64,000 nt of DNA from Acetobacter estunensis. GTDB taxonomy: Bacteria > Pseudomonadota > Alphaproteobacteria > Acetobacterales > Acetobacteraceae. How positions within the stretch are numbered: the stretch's first letter is position 1; each line of letters begins with the position of its first letter. This document shows, one piece after another, positions 33,367 through 41,772 of the stretch. Made by a program: the position numbers and the translations under genes. The stretch spans positions 29,779 to 93,778 of the forward strand of contig NZ_WOTH01000012.1 of the NCBI RefSeq assembly GCF_011516945.1, written 5' to 3'. The notes below the pieces were generated by a model. It was not told the origin of the DNA. It did not search any database and was given only the letters and a program-made list of their open reading frames with translations.

Positions 33367-34338
33367 ATGAAGGCTTTGGGAGCGGCGGCGCTGGCCGTGA
33401 CGGTGGCAGCGTGGTCTTCACCCGCCTTGTGCGAAACAGCGGGCGAGACGACCGCTCCCACCGCCGGTTCCTTGTCCGTCATGGGCGAGACGCCGCCCAC
33501 AGCCCCCACCGATCCAGCCTCTTCTGTCGTGCCGCCGGAGAGCGTTCCTGCACCGCCCCCCGTGATCGTGCCGCCTCTGCCGTCGCTGGACGATGACGCC
33601 GCGCGTGCCGAGGCCATGAAACTGTCTGTCGCGATGCGGCGCGAGGTCGTGGGCGTGCAGAAGCTGACCGCCGATCAGAAGGCGAAATGGGTGAAACTGG
33701 CGCAGGACCAGATTGCACAGTCCGATTTTCGCATTACCCGTGCACAGGTCATTGCCGTCGTGGATCGTAACCCGAAGGTGCAGCGTCTGGCGCTCATTCT
33801 TGCCCTGCCGGACACGACCGACTGGATGGTGATCGGCAGCGTGAAGGTCTCCACCGGCACGACGGGCCGCAAGTATTACTACATCACGCCGACGGGCGTG
33901 TTTCCCAACACAACGGATCGTCTGGGTTATCGCGCCGAAGGGACGAAGAACGAGAACGGCATCCGGGGCATTGGCGCCAAGGGAATGCGCGTGTGGGATT
34001 TTGGCTGGCACAATGCGGTGAAAGGCTGGCTCACCAAAGGTGAGACGGGCGACATCCGGTTGGAAATGCACGCTACGGACCCGCAGTTCCTTGAATGGCG
34101 GCTGGGGCATCCGGCGTCCGAAGGCTGCGTGCGGATTCCCGCGACGTTCAATGTGTTCATGGATCATCACGGCCTGCTCGACGTCGAATACGAGCAGGCA
34201 GCGAGTTACGATCCGCGTTTCAAGGCATTGTTGCCGAAGGACCGGGTGCCGTCTCCGATTGCAGGTGAGGCGCTGGTGGTGGTGGATTCTGGTGAGGTGC
34301 CGAGTGATCGGGCGTTGCTGGAGGCACGGAAGGCTTAG
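33367..34338 (+). CDS. L,D-transpeptidase (YkuD domain), secreted
   Basis: 323 aa. A signal peptide of about 22 residues (MKALGAAALAVTVAAWSSPALC) precedes a Pro/Thr-rich spacer, a charged helical region (about 78-140) and a YkuD domain (about 150-285). The catalytic region reads LGHPASEGCVRIP, with the nucleophile Cys in SEGC where most family members have SHGC. It probably forms 3-3 peptidoglycan cross-links or anchors proteins in the periplasm. The C-terminal ~50 residues are low in family features. It follows lolD and precedes an AT-rich insert. Confidence 0.8.
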   Translation: MKALGAAALAVTVAAWSSPALCETAGETTAPTAGSLSVMGETPPTAPTDPASSVVPPESVPAPPPVIVPPLPSLDDDAARAEAMKLSVAMRREVVGVQKLTADQKAKWVKLAQDQIAQSDFRITRAQVIAVVDRNPKVQRLALILALPDTTDWMVIGSVKVSTGTTGRKYYYITPTGVFPNTTDRLGYRAEGTKNENGIRGIGAKGMRVWDFGWHNAVKGWLTKGETGDIRLEMHATDPQFLEWRLGHPASEGCVRIPATFNVFMDHHGLLDVEYEQAASYDPRFKALLPKDRVPSPIAGEALVVVDSGEVPSDRALLEARKA

Positions 34339-34568
34339 GGACGAAGGGCGGCTTACGCCCTCATGTCGGTCATTCGCAAAGCTCTATATAGCAAGGGAAA
34401 GCGGAATTCTGGTAATTGCTATTGTACATGTGGAAGGCATCTGTGACACCTTACTTGTTTGGCCTGCATTTTAAGCATGGCAAAATATCTTGCGGGCGTG
34501 AGATATTCATCTAACAATCAGATTTTATCATGCTTTTAATAAAGGCAATACGCAAAGGAAAGTGTATC

Positions 34569-34940
34569 GTGAAATACAAAAGCTACTCAAGTTCTTCGCA
34601 AGCAAAAGACCCCGAAAACAATATCCCAACATTTCATGATTATTGTGTCACTGGCGCAGATCATAAAAATAAAACAAACCATTGTTTCTCGACATTTCAT
34701 TTGTGGAGATTGGTTTTAAAGAAAAAAAATGATGAACTTATCGAAATGTGGGAAGATATGGATTGGGTTTCTCCTGAAAAAATATTAGATATTCTAATTA
34801 ATTCTGTAGATAATTTGTATTCCGGTAAGGAGAACTTTGCAAGTATTGAAACGGGTGAAAAAATAGAGCTTGAATTTAGAATTGCGCATAATGCTAGCTC
34901 TTTTGATTTAAGTAAGATGCCAGGTAAACCTCCAAAATAG
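34569..34940 (+). CDS. AT-rich orphan gene of unknown function
   Basis: About 123 aa from a GTG at 34569 preceded by AAAGGAAAG; an ATG at 34530 would add 13 residues. The protein is soluble, Lys/Ser/Asn-rich, with FHDYCVTGADHKNK near the start and a Trp-rich middle (LWRLVLKKKNDELIEMWEDMDW). No known family is recognised. Its base composition is far more AT-rich than its neighbours, and codons such as TTA, ATA and AAA are frequent, so it was probably acquired by transfer. No integrase or IS is visible beside it. Confidence 0.55.
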   Translation: MKYKSYSSSSQAKDPENNIPTFHDYCVTGADHKNKTNHCFSTFHLWRLVLKKKNDELIEMWEDMDWVSPEKILDILINSVDNLYSGKENFASIETGEKIELEFRIAHNASSFDLSKMPGKPPK

Positions 34941-35166
34941 ATACAGAATAGAAGTTTTCATAATGGAAATGGCCTGTTTCCTGAAGCATCTCTACAACCG
35001 TAGAAGCTGCTCAATCTACGTAATGTCATCCAATGTCAGGTTTTGCGCCTCAATTGAGAGATAGGAGACATTCCGTTTCCCCCCCAAAGCCGACATAAAC
35101 ATTACCTACAAAACGGCAACTTAGCCCCAAACCACCCCACAAATGTCAGCAGCCCTTCCCGGGTCC

Positions 35167-35190
35167 GTCGGGGGCAACCACACCCCCGAC
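35167..35190 (-). terminator. Candidate terminator hairpin after leuA
   Basis: Perfect 8-bp stem GTCGGGGG / CCCCCGAC with an 8-nt loop, 12 bp past the leuA stop on the minus strand. No T-run follows, so it may act with Rho or serve as an mRNA 3' stabiliser. Confidence 0.45.
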
Positions 35191-35201
35191 ACCACTTCCC
35201 C

Positions 35202-36773
35202 TCAAGCCGGCAGCGCTTCCGGCTCCGCCCGTGTCCGCTTCACCAGCAGCTTGTTCAGCGCATGGACATAGGCCCGTACGGCGGAGACCACCGTGTCCGC
35301 ATCTGCGCCCTGACCGTCCACCATCTTGCCGTCCTCTTCCAGACGCACTGTGGTGCGTGCCTGTGCGTCCGTACCTTCGGTCACGGCGCCGACCGAGAAC
35401 AGGGCCAGACGGGCATCGTGTGGGAAAGCGTGGCGGATGGCATTGAAAGCCGCGTCCACGGGGCCGTTGCCGGTGGCGGTGGCTTCCACCAGTTCGCCAT
35501 CGATTTCCAGTTCCAGCGTGGCCTCGGCGGGACGGCGTGAACCGCCTTCCACATCCAGCGCGAGGAAACGGATGCGAGCGTGATCGCGCACTTCGTCATC
35601 GACCAGCGCCACGATGTCGTCGTCGTAGACAACCTTCTTGCGGTCGGCCAGATCTTTGAAGCGCTGGAATGCCTCGTTCAGCTTGTCATCATCCAGCGTG
35701 TACCCCAGCGCCGCCAGTTTGTCGCGGAACGCAGCGCGGCCCGAGTGCTTGCCCAACACCAGCGAGGACTTGGACCAGCCCACGCTCTCCGGCGTCATGA
35801 TCTCATAGGTAGCGGCGTTCTTCAGCACGCCGTCCTGATGGATGCCGCTCTCATGCGCGAAGGCGTTGCGCCCGACGATGGCCTTGTTGGGCTGCACATC
35901 GAAGCTGGTGATGGTGGACAGCATCCGCGATAGCTTGAGCAGCTTCGTGGTCTCGATGCCGGTGGTGTAGGGATACTGGTCGTGGCGCGTGCGGATCGCC
36001 ATGACGATCTCTTCCAGCGCCGCGTTGCCCGCGCGCTCGCCAATGCCATTGATGGTACATTCCACCTGCCGCGCGCCGCCGCGCAGGGAGGCCAGCGTGT
36101 TGGCGACGCCCAGACCCAGATCGTTGTGGTTGTGGGCCGAGAAGATGACCTGATCCGCGCCCGGCACGCGCTCCTTGAGCATGGAGAAGATCTTCTCCAT
36201 GTCTTCGGGCGTGGCATAGCCCACGGTGTCGGGGATGTTGATGGTGGTCGCACCCGCCTTGATGGCGGCCTCCACGCAGCGACACAGGAAGTCCGGCTCG
36301 GTGCGTGAGCCGTCTTCGGCGGACCATTCCACATCCGCGGTCAGGTTGCGGGCGGCTTTGTTGCCTGCGGTGATGATCTCCAGAACCGTCTCAGGCTCCA
36401 TCCGCAGCTTGTATTTCATGTGCAGCGGAGAGGTGGAGATGAAGTTGTGGATGCGTCCGCGCTCGGCATGGGCGATGGCTTCGCCTGCGGCCTGAATGTC
36501 GTTCTTGCCGCCGGAGCGGGCCAGCGCGCAGACGACGGCGCCCTTGGCCACGCGGGCGATTTCAGCCACGGATTCGAAATCACCTTTGGAGGCGACGGGG
36601 AAGCCCGCTTCGATCACGTCCACGCCCAGATCGGCCAGCGCTTCGGCCATGCGCAGCTTTTCCTCCAGATTCATGGAGAAGCCGGGCGACTGCTCGCCAT
36701 CACGCAGCGTGGTGTCGAAAATGAAGACGCGGTCGTTGCTGACGCGGCCGAAAGAAGGATGTTCGAAGGTCAT
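35202..36773 (-). CDS. leuA: 2-isopropylmalate synthase
   Basis: 523 aa. It condenses acetyl-CoA and 2-ketoisovalerate, the first committed step of leucine synthesis. The HMGL-like barrel carries [16 protein letters not shown], the metal-binding [12 protein letters not shown], and [12 protein letters not shown]. The flexible linker and the C-terminal LeuA regulatory domain (leucine feedback site, about 390-515) are present, so it is a full-length allosteric enzyme. A GAGG ribosome binding site precedes the ATG. A leucine-rich leader peptide and hairpins in the 210 bp upstream suggest transcription attenuation. Confidence 0.96.
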   Translation of the reverse strand: MTFEHPSFGRVSNDRVFIFDTTLRDGEQSPGFSMNLEEKLRMAEALADLGVDVIEAGFPVASKGDFESVAEIARVAKGAVVCALARSGGKNDIQAAGEAIAHAERGRIHNFISTSPLHMKYKLRMEPETVLEIITAGNKAARNLTADVEWSAEDGSRTEPDFLCRCVEAAIKAGATTINIPDTVGYATPEDMEKIFSMLKERVPGADQVIFSAHNHNDLGLGVANTLASLRGGARQVECTINGIGERAGNAALEEIVMAIRTRHDQYPYTTGIETTKLLKLSRMLSTITSFDVQPNKAIVGRNAFAHESGIHQDGVLKNAATYEIMTPESVGWSKSSLVLGKHSGRAAFRDKLAALGYTLDDDKLNEAFQRFKDLADRKKVVYDDDIVALVDDEVRDHARIRFLALDVEGGSRRPAEATLELEIDGELVEATATGNGPVDAAFNAIRHAFPHDARLALFSVGAVTEGTDAQARTTVRLEEDGKMVDGQGADADTVVSAVRAYVHALNKLLVKRTRAEPEALPA

Positions 36774-36805
36774 GGATGCCTCGGAAGTGACGTGTCTTGG
36801 TCCCT

Positions 36806-36831
36806 GTTTCGTCCTCGCTTACGGACGAAAC
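36806..36831 (-). promoter_or_regulatory. Hairpin in the leuA leader, candidate attenuator element
   Basis: Perfect 9-bp stem GTTTCGTCC / GGACGAAAC with an 8-nt loop lies between the leader peptide and leuA, 33 bp before the leuA start. A competing pairing, CCCCTG near the leader stop with CAGGGG about 40 nt later, is also possible. No U-run follows the 9-bp hairpin, so a classic terminator is not proven. Confidence 0.45.
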
Positions 36832-36883
36832 GCCCTGCTCGCAATATCCCCTGGGCGTACCGGCGTTGGGCCAGTCTGCTCGC

Positions 36884-36985
36884 TCAGGGGCGGATAAGTC
36901 GAAGGAGAAGAAGCTGGGAGAGGCCGCACGCAGCCGTGGCGCGAAAGCGCTTCATCGACTCGGAGGTGGTGCGGACGGTCGTCAT
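36884..36985 (-). CDS. leuL: leu leader peptide (candidate attenuation peptide)
   Basis: 33 codons plus TGA on the minus strand, or 23 codons if the inner ATG at 36955 is used (it has GAG a few bases upstream). The peptide ends GLSQLLLLRLIRP: six leucines in the last twelve residues, with four in a row. The Leu codons are CTT and CTC, not the CTG that dominates this genome. Its position just upstream of leuA, with stop codon next to alternative hairpins, is the architecture of leucine attenuators. No protein function is expected. The assignment is by pattern only. Confidence 0.62.
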   Translation of the reverse strand: MTTVRTTSESMKRFRATAACGLSQLLLLRLIRP

Positions 36986-37006
36986 GGAGGCATTACATAC
37001 AGAATC

Positions 37007-37038
37007 GAGGCGGCGTTGCAACCACAAGACGCCGCCTC
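37007..37038 (-). terminator. Terminator-like hairpin after the secreted DUF2501-like gene
   Basis: Perfect 10-bp stem GAGGCGGCGT / ACGCCGCCTC with a 12-nt loop, 26 bp past the stop of the upstream gene on the minus strand. It is followed by GATTCTGTATG, a poor T-run. It separates that gene from the leuA leader. Confidence 0.55.
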
Positions 37039-37063
37039 CTTATCCTGCGCGGGTAAGGCGCGG

Positions 37064-37525
37064 TCAGTCCTGCGGGACGAGGAAACTGCCGTCATCCAGC
37101 CGGATGGCGTGCTGTGCGGCGTGGGCGCAGGTGGCTGTGCGGACATCGTCGGGCAGGGTGGAGAGGTCCGTCATCTGCCCCGCTGCCGTGGTCAGACGAC
37201 CGACGCCACCAGCCGGATAAGCAGGATCGCCCTTTACATCATCGCGCTTGGCGAGTGAGCGCCCGACGGAGCGGACGGTCGTGTCATCGTCGATGCCGTG
37301 GGCGTAGCAATAATACATCAGGCCGGCGACATTACCGACGGAAGCGTTGTCCACGGACGGTCCCGGTCCAACCTTCACTTCCGGCAGAGCGACCTTCACG
37401 TCAGGAAGCGTGATGCCGCTGTCATCGGTCTTGGTGGTCGTGTCGGCTGCGTGAGCGGCGGGCACGGCGGCGGCCAGTGTCAGGCAGCCGAGGGCGGCGA
37501 GGGCGACCTTGCGCACTGTGTTCAT
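37064..37525 (-). CDS. Small secreted protein, DUF2501-like
   Basis: 153 aa with a clear signal peptide (MNTVRKVALAALGCLTLAAAVPAAHA, cleavage about 26). The mature part begins with a Val/Pro/Lys repeat-like stretch (LPDVKVALPEVKV), then a helical region with two cysteines (MYYCYAHG and TATCAHAA) likely to form a disulfide in the periplasm. The layout resembles DUF2501 (YjjA-type) proteins, whose function is unknown; this match is by eye. A strong AGGAGGT ribosome binding site precedes the ATG. Confidence 0.6.
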   Translation of the reverse strand: MNTVRKVALAALGCLTLAAAVPAAHAADTTTKTDDSGITLPDVKVALPEVKVGPGPSVDNASVGNVAGLMYYCYAHGIDDDTTVRSVGRSLAKRDDVKGDPAYPAGGVGRLTTAAGQMTDLSTLPDDVRTATCAHAAQHAIRLDDGSFLVPQD

Positions 37526-37833
37526 GGTTAACCTCCTGAAAATCCGAACAACGAGTGCAGTGTTCGTTTCTCGTTGGAGGGCGGCAAGAGCGCTACGTGC
37601 CGGTCTGTCATGCGTATGTCAGGTCTTTGCCTCGGTCGGAACGCATGATGAAAAGAGGAAATAGCTTCAGAACCTGAAAGTGTACTGGATTTGTACGGTT
37701 ATTTATCGCTCAAGCATCTGTGAATACGTGTGCGGTAGTGGGGCTGGCGTGCCGTCACCTGAAAGGCAGAACGGGACGCCGAGCATCAGCCCGGCTTCCC
37801 GTTTTTACATGATGTCAGTGAGGAAAGAGTGGC
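37526..37833 (-). other. Intergenic region between trxA and the DUF2501-like gene
   Basis: 308 bp. It holds the strong ribosome binding site of the DUF2501-like gene at the left end and a terminator hairpin at the right end. The middle (about 37640-37740) is slightly AT-richer, with no supported gene or clear promoter. Confidence 0.5.
37770..37803 (-). terminator. Rho-independent terminator after trxA
   Basis: A 12-position stem with one mismatch (AACGGGACGCCG with CGGCTTCCCGTT), 10-nt loop, 31 bp past the trxA stop. On the plus strand it is followed by TTTTT and on the minus strand by TTCTGCCTTT, so it could work in both directions. Confidence 0.7.
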
Positions 37834-38160
37834 TCAGACCAGCCCTTCGACCCATGCCTTGAGCTGGCTCTTGGGTTTCGCGCCAACCTGCGTTTCCACC
37901 GGCTTGCCGTCCTTGAACAGGATGAGTGTGGGAATGCCGCGCACGCCGAACTTGTTGGGCGTTTCCGGATTGTCGTCGATGTTGACCTTGGCGACCGTCA
38001 GCTTGCCCTTGAACTCGGCGCCGATCTCATCGAGCGCGGGGGCGATCATTTTGCACGGACCGCACCATTCGGCCCAGAAATCAACCAGAACGGGGCCGGA
38101 CGCCTTGAGGACGTCGTTTTCGAAAGAGGCGTCAGTGACGGCGACGGTGTTCTCGCTCAT
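37834..38160 (-). CDS. trxA: Thioredoxin 1
   Basis: 108 aa from the ATG at 38160, which follows AAGGGA; the frame extends 19 codons upstream but that part lacks thioredoxin features. The redox motif WCGPC has Cys at 33 and 36, with DFWAEW before it and the cis-proline in GIPTL. It reduces cytosolic disulfides. It follows addA on the same strand after ~90 bp, the usual alphaproteobacterial order addB-addA-trxA. Confidence 0.96.
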   Translation of the reverse strand: MSENTVAVTDASFENDVLKASGPVLVDFWAEWCGPCKMIAPALDEIGAEFKGKLTVAKVNIDDNPETPNKFGVRGIPTLILFKDGKPVETQVGAKPKSQLKAWVEGLV

Positions 38161-38253
38161 AGGTGTGTTCCCTTGATGGTGTGTCTGCACAGTTGGGGGT
38201 TGGCGGGACAGGGTCAAGTGTCGGCTCAGAGAAGAGTGCTCAAACGAAAATCT

Positions 38254-41200
38254 TTACCCCGGCGCGTATTCATCCAGTAATGCATCGGGCAGCCACATGA
38301 CGGAAGGCGTTTCCGTCCACACGAGAGCACACCGTATCTCCCGTGTTGGATGGAGCGCGTGCAACAGGGCGCGGTAGGCCGCCATCTGGCGTAGATAGAG
38401 CACGGGCGTGCGGTCCACGGACACGGGCGGTTTGCGGTTGGTCTTGAAATCGCACAGCAGCACGGCGTCGTCCGTGACGACCATCCGGTCCACCTGACCC
38501 ACGATCACGCTCTCTTCCACCACACCGGCCAGACGCTGCTCGGCACGGCTTGCGGTGCCGAACAGGGGCGCAAGTTGCGGGTCGTCCATCACCTGAAGCA
38601 CGCGGGCGACCAGACGCATCGCCTCCTCATCGTCCAGTCCGTTGCCTCGGCGACGCAGCCAGTCATAGGCGATGTCGGTGCGGTCGTTGGCGGGACGTTC
38701 CGGCAGGAACTGAAGCAGCGCATGGACGAGAGTGCCGCGTCGGAAAGCCGCTTCACGCGCGGCATTGGGCGTAAGCGCCGCCAGATCGAGCGGGGAGCGC
38801 GAGGCGGGGCGCTCTCCCAGCTTCACGTCGTCGGGGCGGCTGGGGGAGAGCGGACGTGCCAGCGGCGGTTCGCTGGGGGGCGGTTGGGGTGTCCAGTCCG
38901 GTGCCGTGCCGACCCATCTGGGCAATGGCGCGGGAAGCGGGCGTTCCACGACACTACGTGGTCTGCCCGCCGTGGTGCGGGCTTCCTCGATCACCAGTTT
39001 CCCACCATCCCATCCCAGATCGAACGGTTCGCTCTTCGCGCCCGCGGAGGTGAAGCCGTCCACGCAGCGGGCATACCAGCTTTCGTCTCCCAGCGTGCGC
39101 GGTTCCCAACCGCAGATCACGAGCCGGTCGCTCGCACGGGTGAGGGCCACATAGAGCAGCCGGTTGTATTCCTCGGCCGCCCGACGCTTCACGTTCTCAG
39201 AAAGACTTTTCGTAAGATCGGTGGCGACATCCGCGCGGGGAAGGAACACGGGCAGGGGAGGGGCATCGCCTTGCCCCTCAAGCCAGAGAAGATTTGTGTC
39301 CGAGCGTGGTGCGCCGATGGTGTCGGGCAGAATGACCAGCCGCGCCTGCAGCCCCTTGGAGCCGTGCGCCGTCATCACACGTACGGCGTTCCCGCCTGTG
39401 TCCGGCTCGCGTTTTACGGATTCGTCCGAATTGCGCAGCCAGTGGAGAAAACCTTGCAGGGATTGGGCGTGCGCATCCTCGTAACGCAGGGCGGCGGAGA
39501 GCAACTCATCGATCGGTTCCGCAGCTTCCGGGCCGAGACGGGCGAGAATACGTGCTCGGCCACCAAGATTTCCCAAAGCAGCCGTCAGCAGCGCATAGGG
39601 CGAGATGTAGTCCACCTGCCGGAACAGCGTGGAGAGGAAGCGCCACGCGGTAGCCCAGTCAGGACGTTCGGCATGGCGTTCGCGCAGGACCGTCCATAAC
39701 GGCTCGCCTTCACGGCCCATGGCCAGCGCCATCAGGCTGTCGTCGCTCACGCCACCAAGAGGTGATGTCAGCACGCAGGCCAGCGTCAGGTCATCCTGCG
39801 GCAGGAGCAGCGCATCGCACAGCGCCATCAGATCCTGCACCACGGTCTGATCGGCAAGTCCTGTGCGCACGAGGGTTGCCACCGGCACGTCCACCGATTT
39901 CAATGCCCGGATGAGTGCGCCGACGAAGGGAGAGCGCCGTGGCACCAGAACCAGCACGTCGGCAGGTGTCAATGGCGCTTCGCCGGGTTCGGGTGGACGC
40001 AGCAGTTCGCCTGCGATCCAGCGCGCCAGCGTCTCAGCCAGTTTCTGACGAGGCGAGACCTGCGTTTCGTTTTTCACGGCCGGCGCCCACGGGTCCGGCG
40101 TGGTGTCCTCGCTGTCTTCGCCGTTCTCGCGCGGCACGAGCGGCCACAGCTCCACCCGTCCGCCCTCACCGGGGCGCGCGCTTTCATGGCGCGGCATGTT
40201 CTCACCCGGTTCCGCCACGCCTCGGGCGGCGAGGGGATGACTGAACACGGCGTCCACAAGCGTTAGCACGGGCGCTGTGGAGCGGAAGGAGACGGTCAGT
40301 TGCGGTTCGCGCCAGATCTCTCCGGCATTCTTCACACGTTTTTCAAAACGCTTTCGCCATGTGTGGAAAGCGTCCGGGTCCGCGCCCTGAAAGCCGTAGA
40401 TGGATTGTTTGTAGTCACCCACAGCGAAGATCGTGCGTGGTCCGAAGGCGGGATCATGGCTTCCTTCACCGGAGAAGAAATCCGACGTCAGGCCACCTGC
40501 GATCCGCCATTGTTCGCGCGACGTATCCTGCACCTCATCGAGCAGAAGATGATCGATGCCACCATCGAGTTTGTAGAGCACCCATGCCGCACCCGGATCG
40601 CGGAGCAGGCCGAGTGTGCGCAGGATCAGGTCGTCATATTCCACCTGCCCACGCAGACTTTTCCCGGTGCCATAGGTTGTGAGAATGGGCGCGGCCGTGC
40701 GCAGAAGTGCGAAAGTGAGATCGGCCAGAATGGCGGCGCGGCGCTGGTCTTCCACATGCAGGATGCGGGTGGCCTCGGTGAAAAGACGCTCGGCGATGCG
40801 TTCATGAGCATCGGCAAACTTCTTGTTCAGACCGGCATTCTTGCGGGGTTCACCTTTGGCCGTGAGGAAAAGTCCGCGCCATGTGGACCAGTCTTTCGCA
40901 CGTTCGGGTGGATGCTGCGAGAGCCAGTCCAGCATCGCGGTGGCCATACGACGCACACTGTCGGAAGCTTCTTCGGCCACCACACGCAGATCGGCGCGCA
41001 GGGAATCTTCGTCGGGAATATCGGCGCAGGCGTCAAGAACAGGATCGTCTGTGCTGTCATCGGTAAGTTTCAGACCCTGTCGCAGAAGTGCGCGCAGCCG
41101 ATCCGGATCGGTCGCGGCCAATGTCAGGGCTTCACGCGAGAGATCGGTGGTGCGCAGAGTCGCCAGCAGCTTCGTCAGTTCGGACAGCGGTACACGCGCT

Positions 41201-41772
41201 GCCAGTGTGGCTAATTGTTGTGCTGGCAGACGGGCCAGTTCGGTTTCTGTTGCGTTCTGTAAGGCAAGGGTCGCGTCCGTGTCTTCCAGCAGCGTGAAGT
41301 GCGGGTTGATCGCGGCTTCCAGCGGGAACCGGCGCAACAGCGACTGACAGAACGCATGGATCGTGCCGATACGCATCCCGCCCGGCAGGTCCAGCACGCG
41401 GGCGAACAGGGCGCGCGCCTCCGCGCGGGCGGAGGGGGGAACGTGCAGGGCGCGCAGCGCGGCGTTGAGCTTTTCGTCCGGTAGTGTCACCCACTGGCCC
41501 AGTGTGCGCTGGAGTCGCACGGCCATCTCGGCCGCCGCTGCCTTGGTGAAGGTCAGGCACAGGATGCGGCCGGGATTGGTGCCGGGGATGAGCGGTCCAA
41601 GTGGGTCACGCGGGTTTTCGCGCGGCAGCATCAGCCGCAACAGCCGGTCGATGAGCAGCTTGGTCTTGCCGCTACCGGCCGAGGCGGAGACGAAGACAGA
41701 GGCGTTCGGGTCGGATGCGGCGTCCTGCTGGGCGCAGGCCAGCGCGATGGCGGAGCGGGACGGAGACGTCAT
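38254..41772 (-). CDS. addA: Double-strand break repair helicase-nuclease subunit AddA
   Basis: 1172 aa from the ATG at 41772, which overlaps the addB stop; an ATG 10 codons upstream is possible. UvrD-like helicase: Walker A ASAGSGKT at 30-37, Walker B region HLLLDEVQDTS, and helicase motifs near VMTAHGSKGLQ and YVALTRASDRL. The C-terminal RecB-type nuclease has DRMVVTDDAVLLCDFKTNR. With AddB it processes broken DNA ends for RecA loading, replacing RecBCD. Confidence 0.95.
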   Translation of the reverse strand: MTSPSRSAIALACAQQDAASDPNASVFVSASAGSGKTKLLIDRLLRLMLPRENPRDPLGPLIPGTNPGRILCLTFTKAAAAEMAVRLQRTLGQWVTLPDEKLNAALRALHVPPSARAEARALFARVLDLPGGMRIGTIHAFCQSLLRRFPLEAAINPHFTLLEDTDATLALQNATETELARLPAQQLATLAARVPLSELTKLLATLRTTDLSREALTLAATDPDRLRALLRQGLKLTDDSTDDPVLDACADIPDEDSLRADLRVVAEEASDSVRRMATAMLDWLSQHPPERAKDWSTWRGLFLTAKGEPRKNAGLNKKFADAHERIAERLFTEATRILHVEDQRRAAILADLTFALLRTAAPILTTYGTGKSLRGQVEYDDLILRTLGLLRDPGAAWVLYKLDGGIDHLLLDEVQDTSREQWRIAGGLTSDFFSGEGSHDPAFGPRTIFAVGDYKQSIYGFQGADPDAFHTWRKRFEKRVKNAGEIWREPQLTVSFRSTAPVLTLVDAVFSHPLAARGVAEPGENMPRHESARPGEGGRVELWPLVPRENGEDSEDTTPDPWAPAVKNETQVSPRQKLAETLARWIAGELLRPPEPGEAPLTPADVLVLVPRRSPFVGALIRALKSVDVPVATLVRTGLADQTVVQDLMALCDALLLPQDDLTLACVLTSPLGGVSDDSLMALAMGREGEPLWTVLRERHAERPDWATAWRFLSTLFRQVDYISPYALLTAALGNLGGRARILARLGPEAAEPIDELLSAALRYEDAHAQSLQGFLHWLRNSDESVKREPDTGGNAVRVMTAHGSKGLQARLVILPDTIGAPRSDTNLLWLEGQGDAPPLPVFLPRADVATDLTKSLSENVKRRAAEEYNRLLYVALTRASDRLVICGWEPRTLGDESWYARCVDGFTSAGAKSEPFDLGWDGGKLVIEEARTTAGRPRSVVERPLPAPLPRWVGTAPDWTPQPPPSEPPLARPLSPSRPDDVKLGERPASRSPLDLAALTPNAAREAAFRRGTLVHALLQFLPERPANDRTDIAYDWLRRRGNGLDDEEAMRLVARVLQVMDDPQLAPLFGTASRAEQRLAGVVEESVIVGQVDRMVVTDDAVLLCDFKTNRKPPVSVDRTPVLYLRQMAAYRALLHALHPTREIRCALVWTETPSVMWLPDALLDEYAPG

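Noticed and set aside
34345..34361. AGGGCG/CGCCCT hairpin after the L,D-transpeptidase gene
   Set aside because: Short stem with no T-run; too weak to call as a terminator.
34941..35160. Repeated AATGTCA words, possible small repeat array
   Set aside because: Only three irregularly spaced short copies; not a CRISPR or defined repeat.
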